Source of the DNA: Chryseobacterium phosphatilyticum
GTDB taxonomy: Bacteria > Bacteroidota > Bacteroidia > Flavobacteriales > Weeksellaceae
NCBI RefSeq assembly: GCF_002899825.2
Contig: NZ_PPED02000002.1
Coordinates: forward strand, 124,001 to 188,000
Reading direction: 5' to 3'
Length of the DNA stretch: 64,000 nucleotides
Part shown: piece after piece, positions 25,297 to 31,791 of the stretch
Numbering within the stretch: the stretch's first letter is position 1
How the letters are laid out: each line of letters opens with the position of its first letter
The notes under the pieces: generated by a model
Told to the model about the DNA's origin: nothing
Databases searched by the model: none
Seen by the model: the letters and a program-made list of their open reading frames with translations, nothing else
Translations under genes and position numbers: made by a program

Positions 25297-25743
25297 TTAC
25301 TCTAAAAGCTTAATCATTTCCGGTTTTTCATACTTTCTTGCATAATCCAGAGCGGTATAGCCTTTATCTGTTTTGGTATCTTTTTTTGCCCCGTTTGTTA
25401 ACAGTTTTTTTGCCAATTCAGTATTACCGTATTTTGCAGCAAACATCAGAGGGGTTTTTCCATCACAAGATTTTTCTACATCAGCCTTTTCATCAATCAG
25501 TTTTTGAAATACCTGACGACTGTTCATTTTTATGGCTAATCCCAGCAGGGTGTAGGCGTTGTTTTCTATAGGGTAGCATGCATTGATGTTTTCCTTATTG
25601 ACCAATGCGGCGAAATAGGCTGTATTATCATACTTTAACATTTGTTTGTGTTCGTTGGTCAGCTCTTGTGCAGAAGTAAGATTAAGTGAGGAAAAGGCAA
25701 TAATGAAGATGAATGTTTTTGAAAAGTTTTGAAAGAATTTCAT
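25297..25743 (-). CDS. exported ankyrin-repeat protein, 148 aa
   Basis: A 148-residue protein with a signal peptide (KTFIFIIAFSSLNLTSAQ). Its three ankyrin repeats are AYTLLGLAIKMNSRQVFQKLIDEKADVEKS, GKTPLMFAAKYGNTELAKKLLTNGAKKDTK and GYTALDYARKYEKPEMIKLLE. The C-terminus ends within the last repeat, as is usual for such short proteins. It begins 11 nt after the stop of the HTH regulator gene and is very likely co-transcribed with it and the DUF2975 protein. The partner is unknown. Confidence 0.83.
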   Translation of the reverse strand: MKFFQNFSKTFIFIIAFSSLNLTSAQELTNEHKQMLKYDNTAYFAALVNKENINACYPIENNAYTLLGLAIKMNSRQVFQKLIDEKADVEKSCDGKTPLMFAAKYGNTELAKKLLTNGAKKDTKTDKGYTALDYARKYEKPEMIKLLE

Positions 25744-25754
25744 GGTATTTTATT

Positions 25755-25958
25755 TTAAGGTTTAAATTCTAATATATCGCCGGGTTGGCAGTCTAAAGCT
25801 TTGCAAATGGCTTCTAATGTGGATATTTTGAAGGCTTTGGCCTTTCCGTTTTTTAGAATAGAGAGATTAGCTTGTGTGATTCCAATCTTCTCAGCCAGTT
25901 CCTGAGATTGCATTTTTCGTCTGGCAAGCATCACGTCTATATTGATAATAATGGACAT
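25755..25958 (-). CDS. small Cro/C1-type HTH regulator (YozG-like)
   Basis: A 67-residue protein that is almost entirely one helix-turn-helix of the XRE type (LARRKMQSQELAEKIGITQANLSILKNGKAKAFKISTLEAICKALDCQPGDILEF). Such short YozG-like regulators are usually paired with DUF2975 membrane proteins, as here (2-nt gap). A perfect 31-nt palindrome before the DUF2975 gene is the obvious operator candidate, giving autoregulation. Confidence 0.9.
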   Translation of the reverse strand: MSIIINIDVMLARRKMQSQELAEKIGITQANLSILKNGKAKAFKISTLEAICKALDCQPGDILEFKP

Positions 25959-25960
25959 AA

Positions 25961-26545
25961 CTAGATGGTTAAATCATTTTGAGTTTGTAATTCATATCCT
26001 TTTTTAAAAAATTCTATGATAAATAATATGATTATTCCTGTACTAAAATGGAGTAGTATCAGCATAGGATCGATGCTGTATAAAGATTGTTTAAGAAAAT
26101 AAAGAATGGTACAACAAACAGGAATAAACAGAATATTGAGAAGGGCAAATTGTTTCAGATTACGAATCACTCCAATATTAAAAATAACTTCATGACTCAT
26201 CCCTCTGAAAATTCTGAATAAATAAAAAGTGAAGACACTGTAAAATCCAATGAAAAATCCAATTGAAATAAGTGTATACAAAGTATAGCTTCCTGTTGTG
26301 ATGGAGTCTGAAAATGGCATATTGAATTTAAACATCACAGAATCAGTTGCGGGTTCTGCTGCTTCTCTATTGAAGTTTCCAGCACTGAAAGTCTCGGAAA
26401 AGTAATGGGCATTCTGTTGCTGGTTGACATAAACGACTATAAATCCAAAGATGATATAGCTTAAATATAAAAGCTGAACCAAACTGACGGCAAGTGATGC
26501 TTTGCTTAAAATCGTAGACAGTGATTTTTCACCAATTAATTTCAT
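25961..26545 (-). CDS. DUF2975 family membrane protein
   Basis: A 194-residue protein with four membrane helices (about residues 12-35, 85-110, 125-148 and 155-178) and an extracytoplasmic loop of some 45 residues after the first helix. The pattern, and the HTH gene directly downstream, match the DUF2975/YozG pair found in many Bacteroidota and Firmicutes; the function is unknown. It is the first gene of the DUF2975-HTH-ankyrin unit, 24 nt downstream of the palindrome. Confidence 0.85.
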   Translation of the reverse strand: MKLIGEKSLSTILSKASLAVSLVQLLYLSYIIFGFIVVYVNQQQNAHYFSETFSAGNFNREAAEPATDSVMFKFNMPFSDSITTGSYTLYTLISIGFFIGFYSVFTFYLFRIFRGMSHEVIFNIGVIRNLKQFALLNILFIPVCCTILYFLKQSLYSIDPMLILLHFSTGIIILFIIEFFKKGYELQTQNDLTI

Positions 26546-26569
26546 AAGTATTGTTTTGTTGTAAATGTA

Positions 26570-26600
26570 TAAAAATTTATCGTATTACGATAAATTTTTA
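26570..26600 (-). promoter_or_regulatory. 31-nt perfect palindrome, putative operator of the DUF2975/HTH operon
   Basis: Arms of 15 nt (26570-26584 and 26586-26600) are perfectly complementary around a single T. The core is TATCGTATTACGATA. It lies 24 nt before the DUF2975 start and covers where a -33 box would sit for a -7-like TACATTTA (minus strand, 26569-26562). This suits repression by the HTH protein. On the other side a plus-strand TAAATTTG (26604-26611) might serve the MATE gene. Confidence 0.72.
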
Positions 26601-26769
26601 TTGTAAATTTGATTTTTGTTCAGTGTGCTAGCTCTTTTTATAAGAAGGATTAAAACTAAAACCAGCTTCACATCTGTATTTTCTTGTTGTATAAATGTTT
26701 AAAAACTTTTCATATGCCAATTCTCAATTGGTTTTGAATCAATATTTTTGCCAGACAAATCACAAAAAT

Positions 26770-28164
26770 ATGAACAGATATATTGAGTTCTTGAAAAAGG
26801 CTTTTAGTGGGGAAGAGGCTGATTTTACCAAAATAAATATCAGAAGTGCTGTTTTACTCTTAGCGATTCCGATGATGCTGGAAATGGCAATGGAGTCTGT
26901 ATTTGCCCTGGTAGATCTCTATTTTGTAGGGCACCTGAAAGAAAGTGGCTTTGCTATTCAGACGGTAGGGCTTACTGAATCTGTGCTGTCTATAATGTAT
27001 TCTATTGCGATTGGGATGAGCATGGCTGCTACTGCCCTGGTGGCAAGAAGAATTGGTGAGAAAAATCCGGAACAGGCTTCCAGAAGTGCTGCACAGGTAG
27101 TATTAATTTCATTTGCTGTGACTTTTGTCTTGAGTATACTCGGTGTAATTTATGCGGAAGAGATTTTAATTTTAATGGGGTCGAGACCTGAAGCGGCAGC
27201 ATATGGGAAGAACTTTACGCGAATTATGATGGGAAGCAGTACCATTATTATGCTTTTATTTTTAATAAACGGGATTTTCAGAGGGGCAGGAAATGCGATG
27301 ATTGCGATGAAAAGTTTATGGATTGCCAATATTGCCAACATTATTCTTTGTCCGGTTTTGATAAAAGGATTAGGACCGATTCCAGCTATGGGGCTTACCG
27401 GTGCCGCTTTGGCAACTACTATAGGACGAAGTATAGGAGTTATTTATCAACTGTACCATCTTTTGATTGCTGATACGCAGATTCGGATTAAACTTAACTA
27501 TTTTAAACCTCATTTTGGTTTGATTAAATCCATTATAAAGATTGCCACTCCCGGAATTTTTCAGTTTGTAATTGCTTCATGCAGTTGGATATTTCTTGCA
27601 GAGCTTGTAGCCACTACAGGCGGAGAAAATGCTTCAGCAGGATACCAGACCGCTTTACGACTTATGATGTTCTTTATGCTTCCTGCATGGGGATTGAGTA
27701 ACGCTGCTTCTACGTTGGTCGGCCAAAATATGGGTGCCAATGAAATGTTGAGAGCAGAGCAATCTGTAATGAAAACAGTAAAGTATAATGTGATTTTTAT
27801 GCTGATTGTTAGTTTACTATTTATATTTCTTGGGAACTTTCTGGTAAGCTTTTTTACTCAGGAAACAGAGATAAAGGACTTTGCAAAAACTGCCCTTTAT
27901 ATTATGTGTACGGGCTTTGTTTTCTACGGAATAGGAATGGTAATGATCAATGCCTTCAATGGAGCCGGTGATACGTGGACACCAACATGGGTTAATCTTT
28001 TTGGGTTCTGGCTGTTTCAGATTCCATTGGCTTATTTTCTTTCAAAATATCTGGGAATGGGACCAAAGGGAGTGTTTATCTCCATACCTGCTGCTGAGAC
28101 GTTGATCACAATTGTAGCTTTTATTTTGTTTAAAAAAGGGAAATGGAAGACGATAAAAGTGTAG
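26770..28164 (+). CDS. MATE family efflux transporter
   Basis: A multidrug/toxin extrusion antiporter of 465 residues with 12 membrane helices. The N-terminal half has LLLAIPMMLEMAMESVFALVDLYFVGHL, typical of MATE helix 1, and GMSMAATALVARRIGEKNP; the second half repeats the fold, with GLSNAASTLVGQNMGANE. The ATG at 26770 (MNRYIEFLKKAF) is preferred, because the 25 residues upstream, open from 26695, are not hydrophobic and have no family counterpart. Substrate unknown; such pumps use Na+ or H+ gradients. Confidence 0.9.
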   Translation: MNRYIEFLKKAFSGEEADFTKINIRSAVLLLAIPMMLEMAMESVFALVDLYFVGHLKESGFAIQTVGLTESVLSIMYSIAIGMSMAATALVARRIGEKNPEQASRSAAQVVLISFAVTFVLSILGVIYAEEILILMGSRPEAAAYGKNFTRIMMGSSTIIMLLFLINGIFRGAGNAMIAMKSLWIANIANIILCPVLIKGLGPIPAMGLTGAALATTIGRSIGVIYQLYHLLIADTQIRIKLNYFKPHFGLIKSIIKIATPGIFQFVIASCSWIFLAELVATTGGENASAGYQTALRLMMFFMLPAWGLSNAASTLVGQNMGANEMLRAEQSVMKTVKYNVIFMLIVSLLFIFLGNFLVSFFTQETEIKDFAKTALYIMCTGFVFYGIGMVMINAFNGAGDTWTPTWVNLFGFWLFQIPLAYFLSKYLGMGPKGVFISIPAAETLITIVAFILFKKGKWKTIKV

Positions 28165-28168
28165 AAAG

Positions 28169-28327
28169 GCTGGGAGATGGAAGCTAGAAGAAGGAAGTAT
28201 CGCAGGTCTGAAATTATCTAAATAGCCATTCTCCAGAAAGTATAAAGTGTAAATTTTGATCTGATTACAGAGAATAGAAATAGCAACCTAATAGCAGCTT
28301 CCATCCTCCCTCTTCCAGCTTCCCTTC
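28169..28327. repeat. imperfect inverted repeat of GGAAGCT-type heptamers
   Basis: The left arm (28169-28197) carries GATGGAAGCTAGAAG. The right arm (28295-28327) carries the reverse complement of GATGGAAGCT together with more degenerate heptamers. Between them are about 100 bp of AT-rich sequence without a gene. The arrangement looks like a small non-coding repeat element. Confidence 0.6.
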
Positions 28328-28414
28328 TTATTTTATAAAATTTTAACAGCTTCATTTATTGGATTTTAAAGGTGTATTTTATAAATTCGTAAGAATAACA
28401 AAATACATATTACT

Positions 28415-28534
28415 ATGGGAAAAGGAGATAAGAAATCAAGAAGAGGAAAAATTAATTCCGGAAGTTATGGGAAAAGGAGACCTAAAAAAGTGTCAAAATC
28501 CTTTGTAGCTGCTGAAGAAAAGTCTAAAAAGTAA
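28415..28534 (+). CDS. 30S ribosomal protein THX
   Basis: A 39-residue very basic protein starting MGKGDKKSRRGKINSGSYGK. The N-terminus is the THX (bacterial bS31-like) signature, a small peptide bound in the head of the 30S subunit, common in Bacteroidota. A Lys/Ser-rich tail of about 15 residues follows. The gene is followed at once by a strong hairpin terminator shared with the convergent DUF937 gene. It is easily missed because of its length. Confidence 0.9.
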   Translation: MGKGDKKSRRGKINSGSYGKRRPKKVSKSFVAAEEKSKK

Positions 28535-28546
28535 AAAGAAATAAAA

Positions 28547-28577
28547 AGACCTGAGAAATTTCCCAGGTCTTTTTTTT
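28547..28577. terminator. bidirectional terminator between THX and DUF937
   Basis: AGACCTG (28547-28553) pairs with CAGGTCT (28564-28570) and is followed by T8. Upstream A-rich sequence gives a T-run on the other strand. Confidence 0.82.
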
Positions 28578-28594
28578 ATAACAAATTAAATTAA

Positions 28595-29251
28595 TTATTT
28601 TCCAAAAATATTTCCAAGAATACCTCCCAGGCCTCCACCTTGTTGTTGGTTTCCACCGCCACCAAGAACGCTTCCCAAGATATCATTCAATGGATTTCCT
28701 GAAGATTGAGCTTGGTTTCCACCCCCGCCTAAAACACTTCCCAGAATATCATTTAAAGGATTAGACTGTTGTGATTGAGCCTGATTCGAAGCATTTCCAA
28801 GGATTCCTCCCAAAAGGTCTCCAAGACCACCGGCTCCCACATTGCTTTGTTGTTTTTGCTGACCGATATATCCCATAACAACCGGAGCTAACATGGCTAG
28901 AATGGGTCCGATTTTATCAATTGAAATTCCTGTGTTTTGTGAGAGTTGGTTTTCTACATTGCTTTTTTGTCCACCAAAGACATGGTCAAGAATTGATCCT
29001 CCTTCCGCTTGTCTTGCCTCAATCTGTGAAGCATCGTTTAAAATACTTCCGTTATGATCTTTATCTAAGGCATTGTTTAATGCTTCTGCTTCTTTTGCGT
29101 CCTGAGATTTGTTTCTGAGATAAGAAATGATAAGCGGTGTAGCTACTGCCAATAAGGCAATGACTTGGTTTTTGCTGATTCCGAATTTGTTTTCAGCCTG
29201 TTCTGCAACCTGGTTGCTGGTATTCCCCGTAAGTAGGTCAATTAAACTCAT
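28595..29251 (-). CDS. DUF937 domain protein with Gly-rich repeat tail
   Basis: A 218-residue cytoplasmic protein. The first 150 residues fit DUF937 (LIDLLTGNTSNQVAEQAENKFGISKNQVIALLAVATPLIISYLRNK; NTGISIDKIGPILAMLAPVVMGYIG), a helical domain also seen in YidB-like proteins. A Ser/Gln/Gly-rich tail follows, where NPLNDILGSVLGGGGNQ occurs twice in tandem (unit about 22 residues), with a degenerate earlier copy and a final GLGGILGNIFGK. Function unknown. It has its own promoter at 29280-29308. Confidence 0.87.
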   Translation of the reverse strand: MSLIDLLTGNTSNQVAEQAENKFGISKNQVIALLAVATPLIISYLRNKSQDAKEAEALNNALDKDHNGSILNDASQIEARQAEGGSILDHVFGGQKSNVENQLSQNTGISIDKIGPILAMLAPVVMGYIGQQKQQSNVGAGGLGDLLGGILGNASNQAQSQQSNPLNDILGSVLGGGGNQAQSSGNPLNDILGSVLGGGGNQQQGGGLGGILGNIFGK

Positions 29252-29279
29252 TGTTTGTGTTTGTTTGTATTAAGTGAAT

Positions 29280-29308
29280 CAAAGTTATCAAAAAATATGC
29301 CTCACAAA
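29280..29308 (-). promoter_or_regulatory. DUF937 promoter: TTTG-N17-TAACTTTG
   Basis: On the minus strand TTTG (29308-29305) and TAACTTTG (29287-29280) are 17 nt apart, 28 nt before the ATG. Confidence 0.62.
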
Positions 29309-29353
29309 ATACCTGCACTTCATAATTATTGTTAAAATTTTTTGAGTATCTTT

Positions 29354-29863
29354 TTAATTCTTTACAATCGGAACATTAGAACAAGCTTCACCGAACATCA
29401 GTGATTTTACCATTGGTTTTAGTTGTTCAACCAATTCTATATAAGCATTTTCAGGGATTTCTTTGTCAGAACATCCTTTTACCAAAACTCTCTTTCCTCT
29501 CATATCTCCAAAATCGTAGGTCTGGATCGCATTGTGCATCAGAATTACCTCCAGATCTTCACGATTGCCAAAGACTATTTTCTTGGCTACATCTGTAAGC
29601 TTTGCGGTTAAAACAAAATAAGCCCATAATGGGATGATGGTATCTACAGAATTGTAGATATAAATATAGGTGTCTTTATATTCTTCAGTATGGATTGCTT
29701 CTACTTTTTCCCGGAAATCCTTTTCTTTCAGGATCATTTCCTGAAAAAGAAATTCTTTAAGGTCAATTCCCTTTCTTTCCCCTTTTGGAAGTAAAGAGGC
29801 AAGGTCAAAATTGATAAGGCCGCTTTCTGCAACTTTATTCCGGATTTCAAATTCTTCTGACAT
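29354..29863 (-). CDS. DUF2480 family protein
   Basis: A 169-residue cytoplasmic protein matching the Bacteroidota-specific DUF2480 family: NKVAESGLINFDLASLLPKGERKGIDLKEFLFQEMILKEKDFRE at the N-terminus, the core YIYNSVDTIIPLWAYFVLTAKL, and RVLVKGCSDKEIPENAYIELVEQLKPMVKSLMFGEACSNVPI at the end. The two Cys in VKGCSD and GEACS are conserved in homologues as I recall; their role is unknown. It is divergent from lpxB with a 78-bp gap. Confidence 0.87.
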   Translation of the reverse strand: MSEEFEIRNKVAESGLINFDLASLLPKGERKGIDLKEFLFQEMILKEKDFREKVEAIHTEEYKDTYIYIYNSVDTIIPLWAYFVLTAKLTDVAKKIVFGNREDLEVILMHNAIQTYDFGDMRGKRVLVKGCSDKEIPENAYIELVEQLKPMVKSLMFGEACSNVPIVKN

Positions 29864-29873
29864 TTTTTATCAT

Positions 29874-29891
29874 TATCTTTGAACAAATTTA
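29874..29891. promoter_or_regulatory. divergent -7 boxes between DUF2480 and lpxB
   Basis: Plus-strand TATCTTTG (29874-29881) faces lpxB. Minus-strand TAAATTTG (29891-29884) faces the DUF2480 gene 21 nt from its ATG. Both fit TAnnTTTG; -33 boxes are not clear. Confidence 0.5.
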
Positions 29892-29941
29892 CAAATTAAG
29901 ATCGGATATATTTTAATTTGTTCTCTATCCTTACTATAGAC

Positions 29942-31054
29942 ATGAAGTATTACATTATTGCTGGTGAAGCTTCCGGTGATTTGCATGGGAGCAACTTGAT
30001 GAAAGCTCTACAACAAAAAGATCCGAATGCAGAATTTAGATTTTGGGGCGGTGACCTGATGAAAGCTCAGGGTGGGACATTGGTGAAGCATTACCGGGAT
30101 CTCGCTTTTATGGGATTCCTCGAAGTGGTGATGAACTTGAGAACCATTTTGAATAATATTAAATTCTGTAAAGAGGATATTCAGAACAATAAACCGGATG
30201 TTTTAATTTTGGTGGATTATCCGGGATTTAATCTGAGGATTGCCAGGTTTGCGAAAGAATTAGGAATCAAGGTTGTTTATTATATTTCTCCACAGCTTTG
30301 GGCCTGGAAAGAAGGAAGAGTAGAAACCATCAAAAAATATGTGGATGAAATGATGGTGATTCTTCCATTTGAAGAAGAATTTTATAGAAAACATGGTGTT
30401 CATTCTCATTTTGTAGGGCACCCTTTACTGGATGCTATTTCTGATCTTAAGGATATAAATACCGAAAAATTTAAAAAGGAAAATGGATTAAACGAAAAGG
30501 AAATTATTGCTCTTTTGCCGGGATCCAGAAAACAGGAGGTGGAGAAAATGCTGGAGATCATGCTTTCCGTACGACCTCATTTTAAAAGCTATCAGTTTGT
30601 AATAGCCGGTGCACCAAGTCTTCCTAAGGAGTTTTATCAAAAATATGTGGATGATAATGTTCACTTTGTTTCCAACAAAACATATGATTTGCTGAGATGC
30701 TCAAAAGCTGCTTTGGTTACTTCGGGAACCGCGACTTTAGAAACTGCTTTATTAAATATTCCCGAAGTAGTTTGCTATCGTGGAAGCACAATTTCTTATG
30801 CTATTGCGAAAAGACTGGTTAAAAATATTAATTACATTTCTCTGGTCAACCTGATTATGGACAGAGAAGTGGTAAAGGAATTGATTCAGAATGACCTGAA
30901 CACTAAGAACCTTGTAGACGAACTTTCTAAAATTCTGGAAGGAGAAAAAAGAGACCAGGTACTTACAGATTATAAACTGTTAAGAGAAAAACTTGGTGGT
31001 AGTGGAGCAAGTGAACACGCTGCTGATGTGATTTTTAAAGGTGATGTAATATAG
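29942..31054 (+). CDS. lpxB: lipid-A-disaccharide synthase
   Basis: Peripheral inner-membrane glycosyltransferase that joins UDP-diacylglucosamine and lipid X to form the lipid A disaccharide. The N-terminal signature MKYYIIAGEASGDLHGS, DLAFMGFLEVV, ILVDYPGFNLRIARFAKELGIKVVYYISPQLWAWKEGR, VGHPLLD, ALLPGSRKQEV and VTSGTATLETALLNIPEVVCYR cover the LpxB fold. The ATG at 29942 begins directly at the family N-terminus; the frame is open to 29918 but those eight residues add nothing recognisable. It is 370 residues long, normal for LpxB. Confidence 0.96.
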   Translation: MKYYIIAGEASGDLHGSNLMKALQQKDPNAEFRFWGGDLMKAQGGTLVKHYRDLAFMGFLEVVMNLRTILNNIKFCKEDIQNNKPDVLILVDYPGFNLRIARFAKELGIKVVYYISPQLWAWKEGRVETIKKYVDEMMVILPFEEEFYRKHGVHSHFVGHPLLDAISDLKDINTEKFKKENGLNEKEIIALLPGSRKQEVEKMLEIMLSVRPHFKSYQFVIAGAPSLPKEFYQKYVDDNVHFVSNKTYDLLRCSKAALVTSGTATLETALLNIPEVVCYRGSTISYAIAKRLVKNINYISLVNLIMDREVVKELIQNDLNTKNLVDELSKILEGEKRDQVLTDYKLLREKLGGSGASEHAADVIFKGDVI

Positions 31055-31079
31055 TTTTTTAATTGCTTATATAAAATGT

Positions 31080-31110
31080 AGACTGTCAAATATTTGATGG
31101 TCTTTTTTTG
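31080..31110 (+). terminator. terminator after lpxB
   Basis: AGACTGTCAAA (31080-31090) pairs with TTTGATGGTCT (31093-31103) with two G-T pairs, followed by T6. Confidence 0.75.
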
Positions 31111-31791
31111 TATTAGTTTTATTAGAGTAGTAGCTGTATCTGATCTCTTAATCACTTATTTTCACAGAAATACAAATGAGCCATTATCCTGAATATTTTT
31201 TTGTACTATTTATACTTTTTCATTTGTCTTTTTAAGCAAATAATGATATTACAATATGCTACATATCTACTTCATTTATTATTTTAATATCACAATATAT
31301 TTATATTTCCTATACATATGATGTGTTTAGAGTGTTTTCGATTTATACGTTTGATTTTCAATTGTTTTTATGTTTATTTTAGATATATGTCTGATGTATA
31401 TCTAGATTTATGATTATGTTCATTTTTTTAGATCTTCTTAATTGATATGAATTTAACTAAAAACTAAACTGAAAAGGATGAAAAAAAATTAAAACCCTTT
31501 ATGCCTATGCTTCAAATTTTATCTGCTAATATGGTTTTTCTTCTATAGTATAAGATATATTTTCTTTACATGTATTTAATGCCACCCATACATTCAATTT
31601 AGAAGCATTTTTATTTGGTTATTCACTGCCAGATAATTCAATAGATTTTTTTGCCAGAGTAATTTATGTTTTCGAACATGAATAGGAGTTTTGCGTCTGA
31701 TAAGTCGCAGCGATATGAGTTGCAAACGTTTCAATACCCAACTATCTCAATAAGGCCATAAGGTCTTATGTTGTTTTAAAATTAAGACCAT
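31111..31791. other. 680-bp leader/intergenic region upstream of susC
   Basis: AT-rich, without an open frame of note. A small hairpin (ATAAGGCC-ATAA-GGTCTTAT, 31750-31769) ends 22 nt before the susC ATG and could affect its translation. No clear TAnnTTTG promoter near susC was found, so the promoter may lie well upstream. Confidence 0.5.

Noticed and set aside
26695..26769. Upstream 25 residues as part of the MATE protein
   Set aside because: They carry no transmembrane or family features; the ATG at 26770 gives the normal MATE N-terminus.
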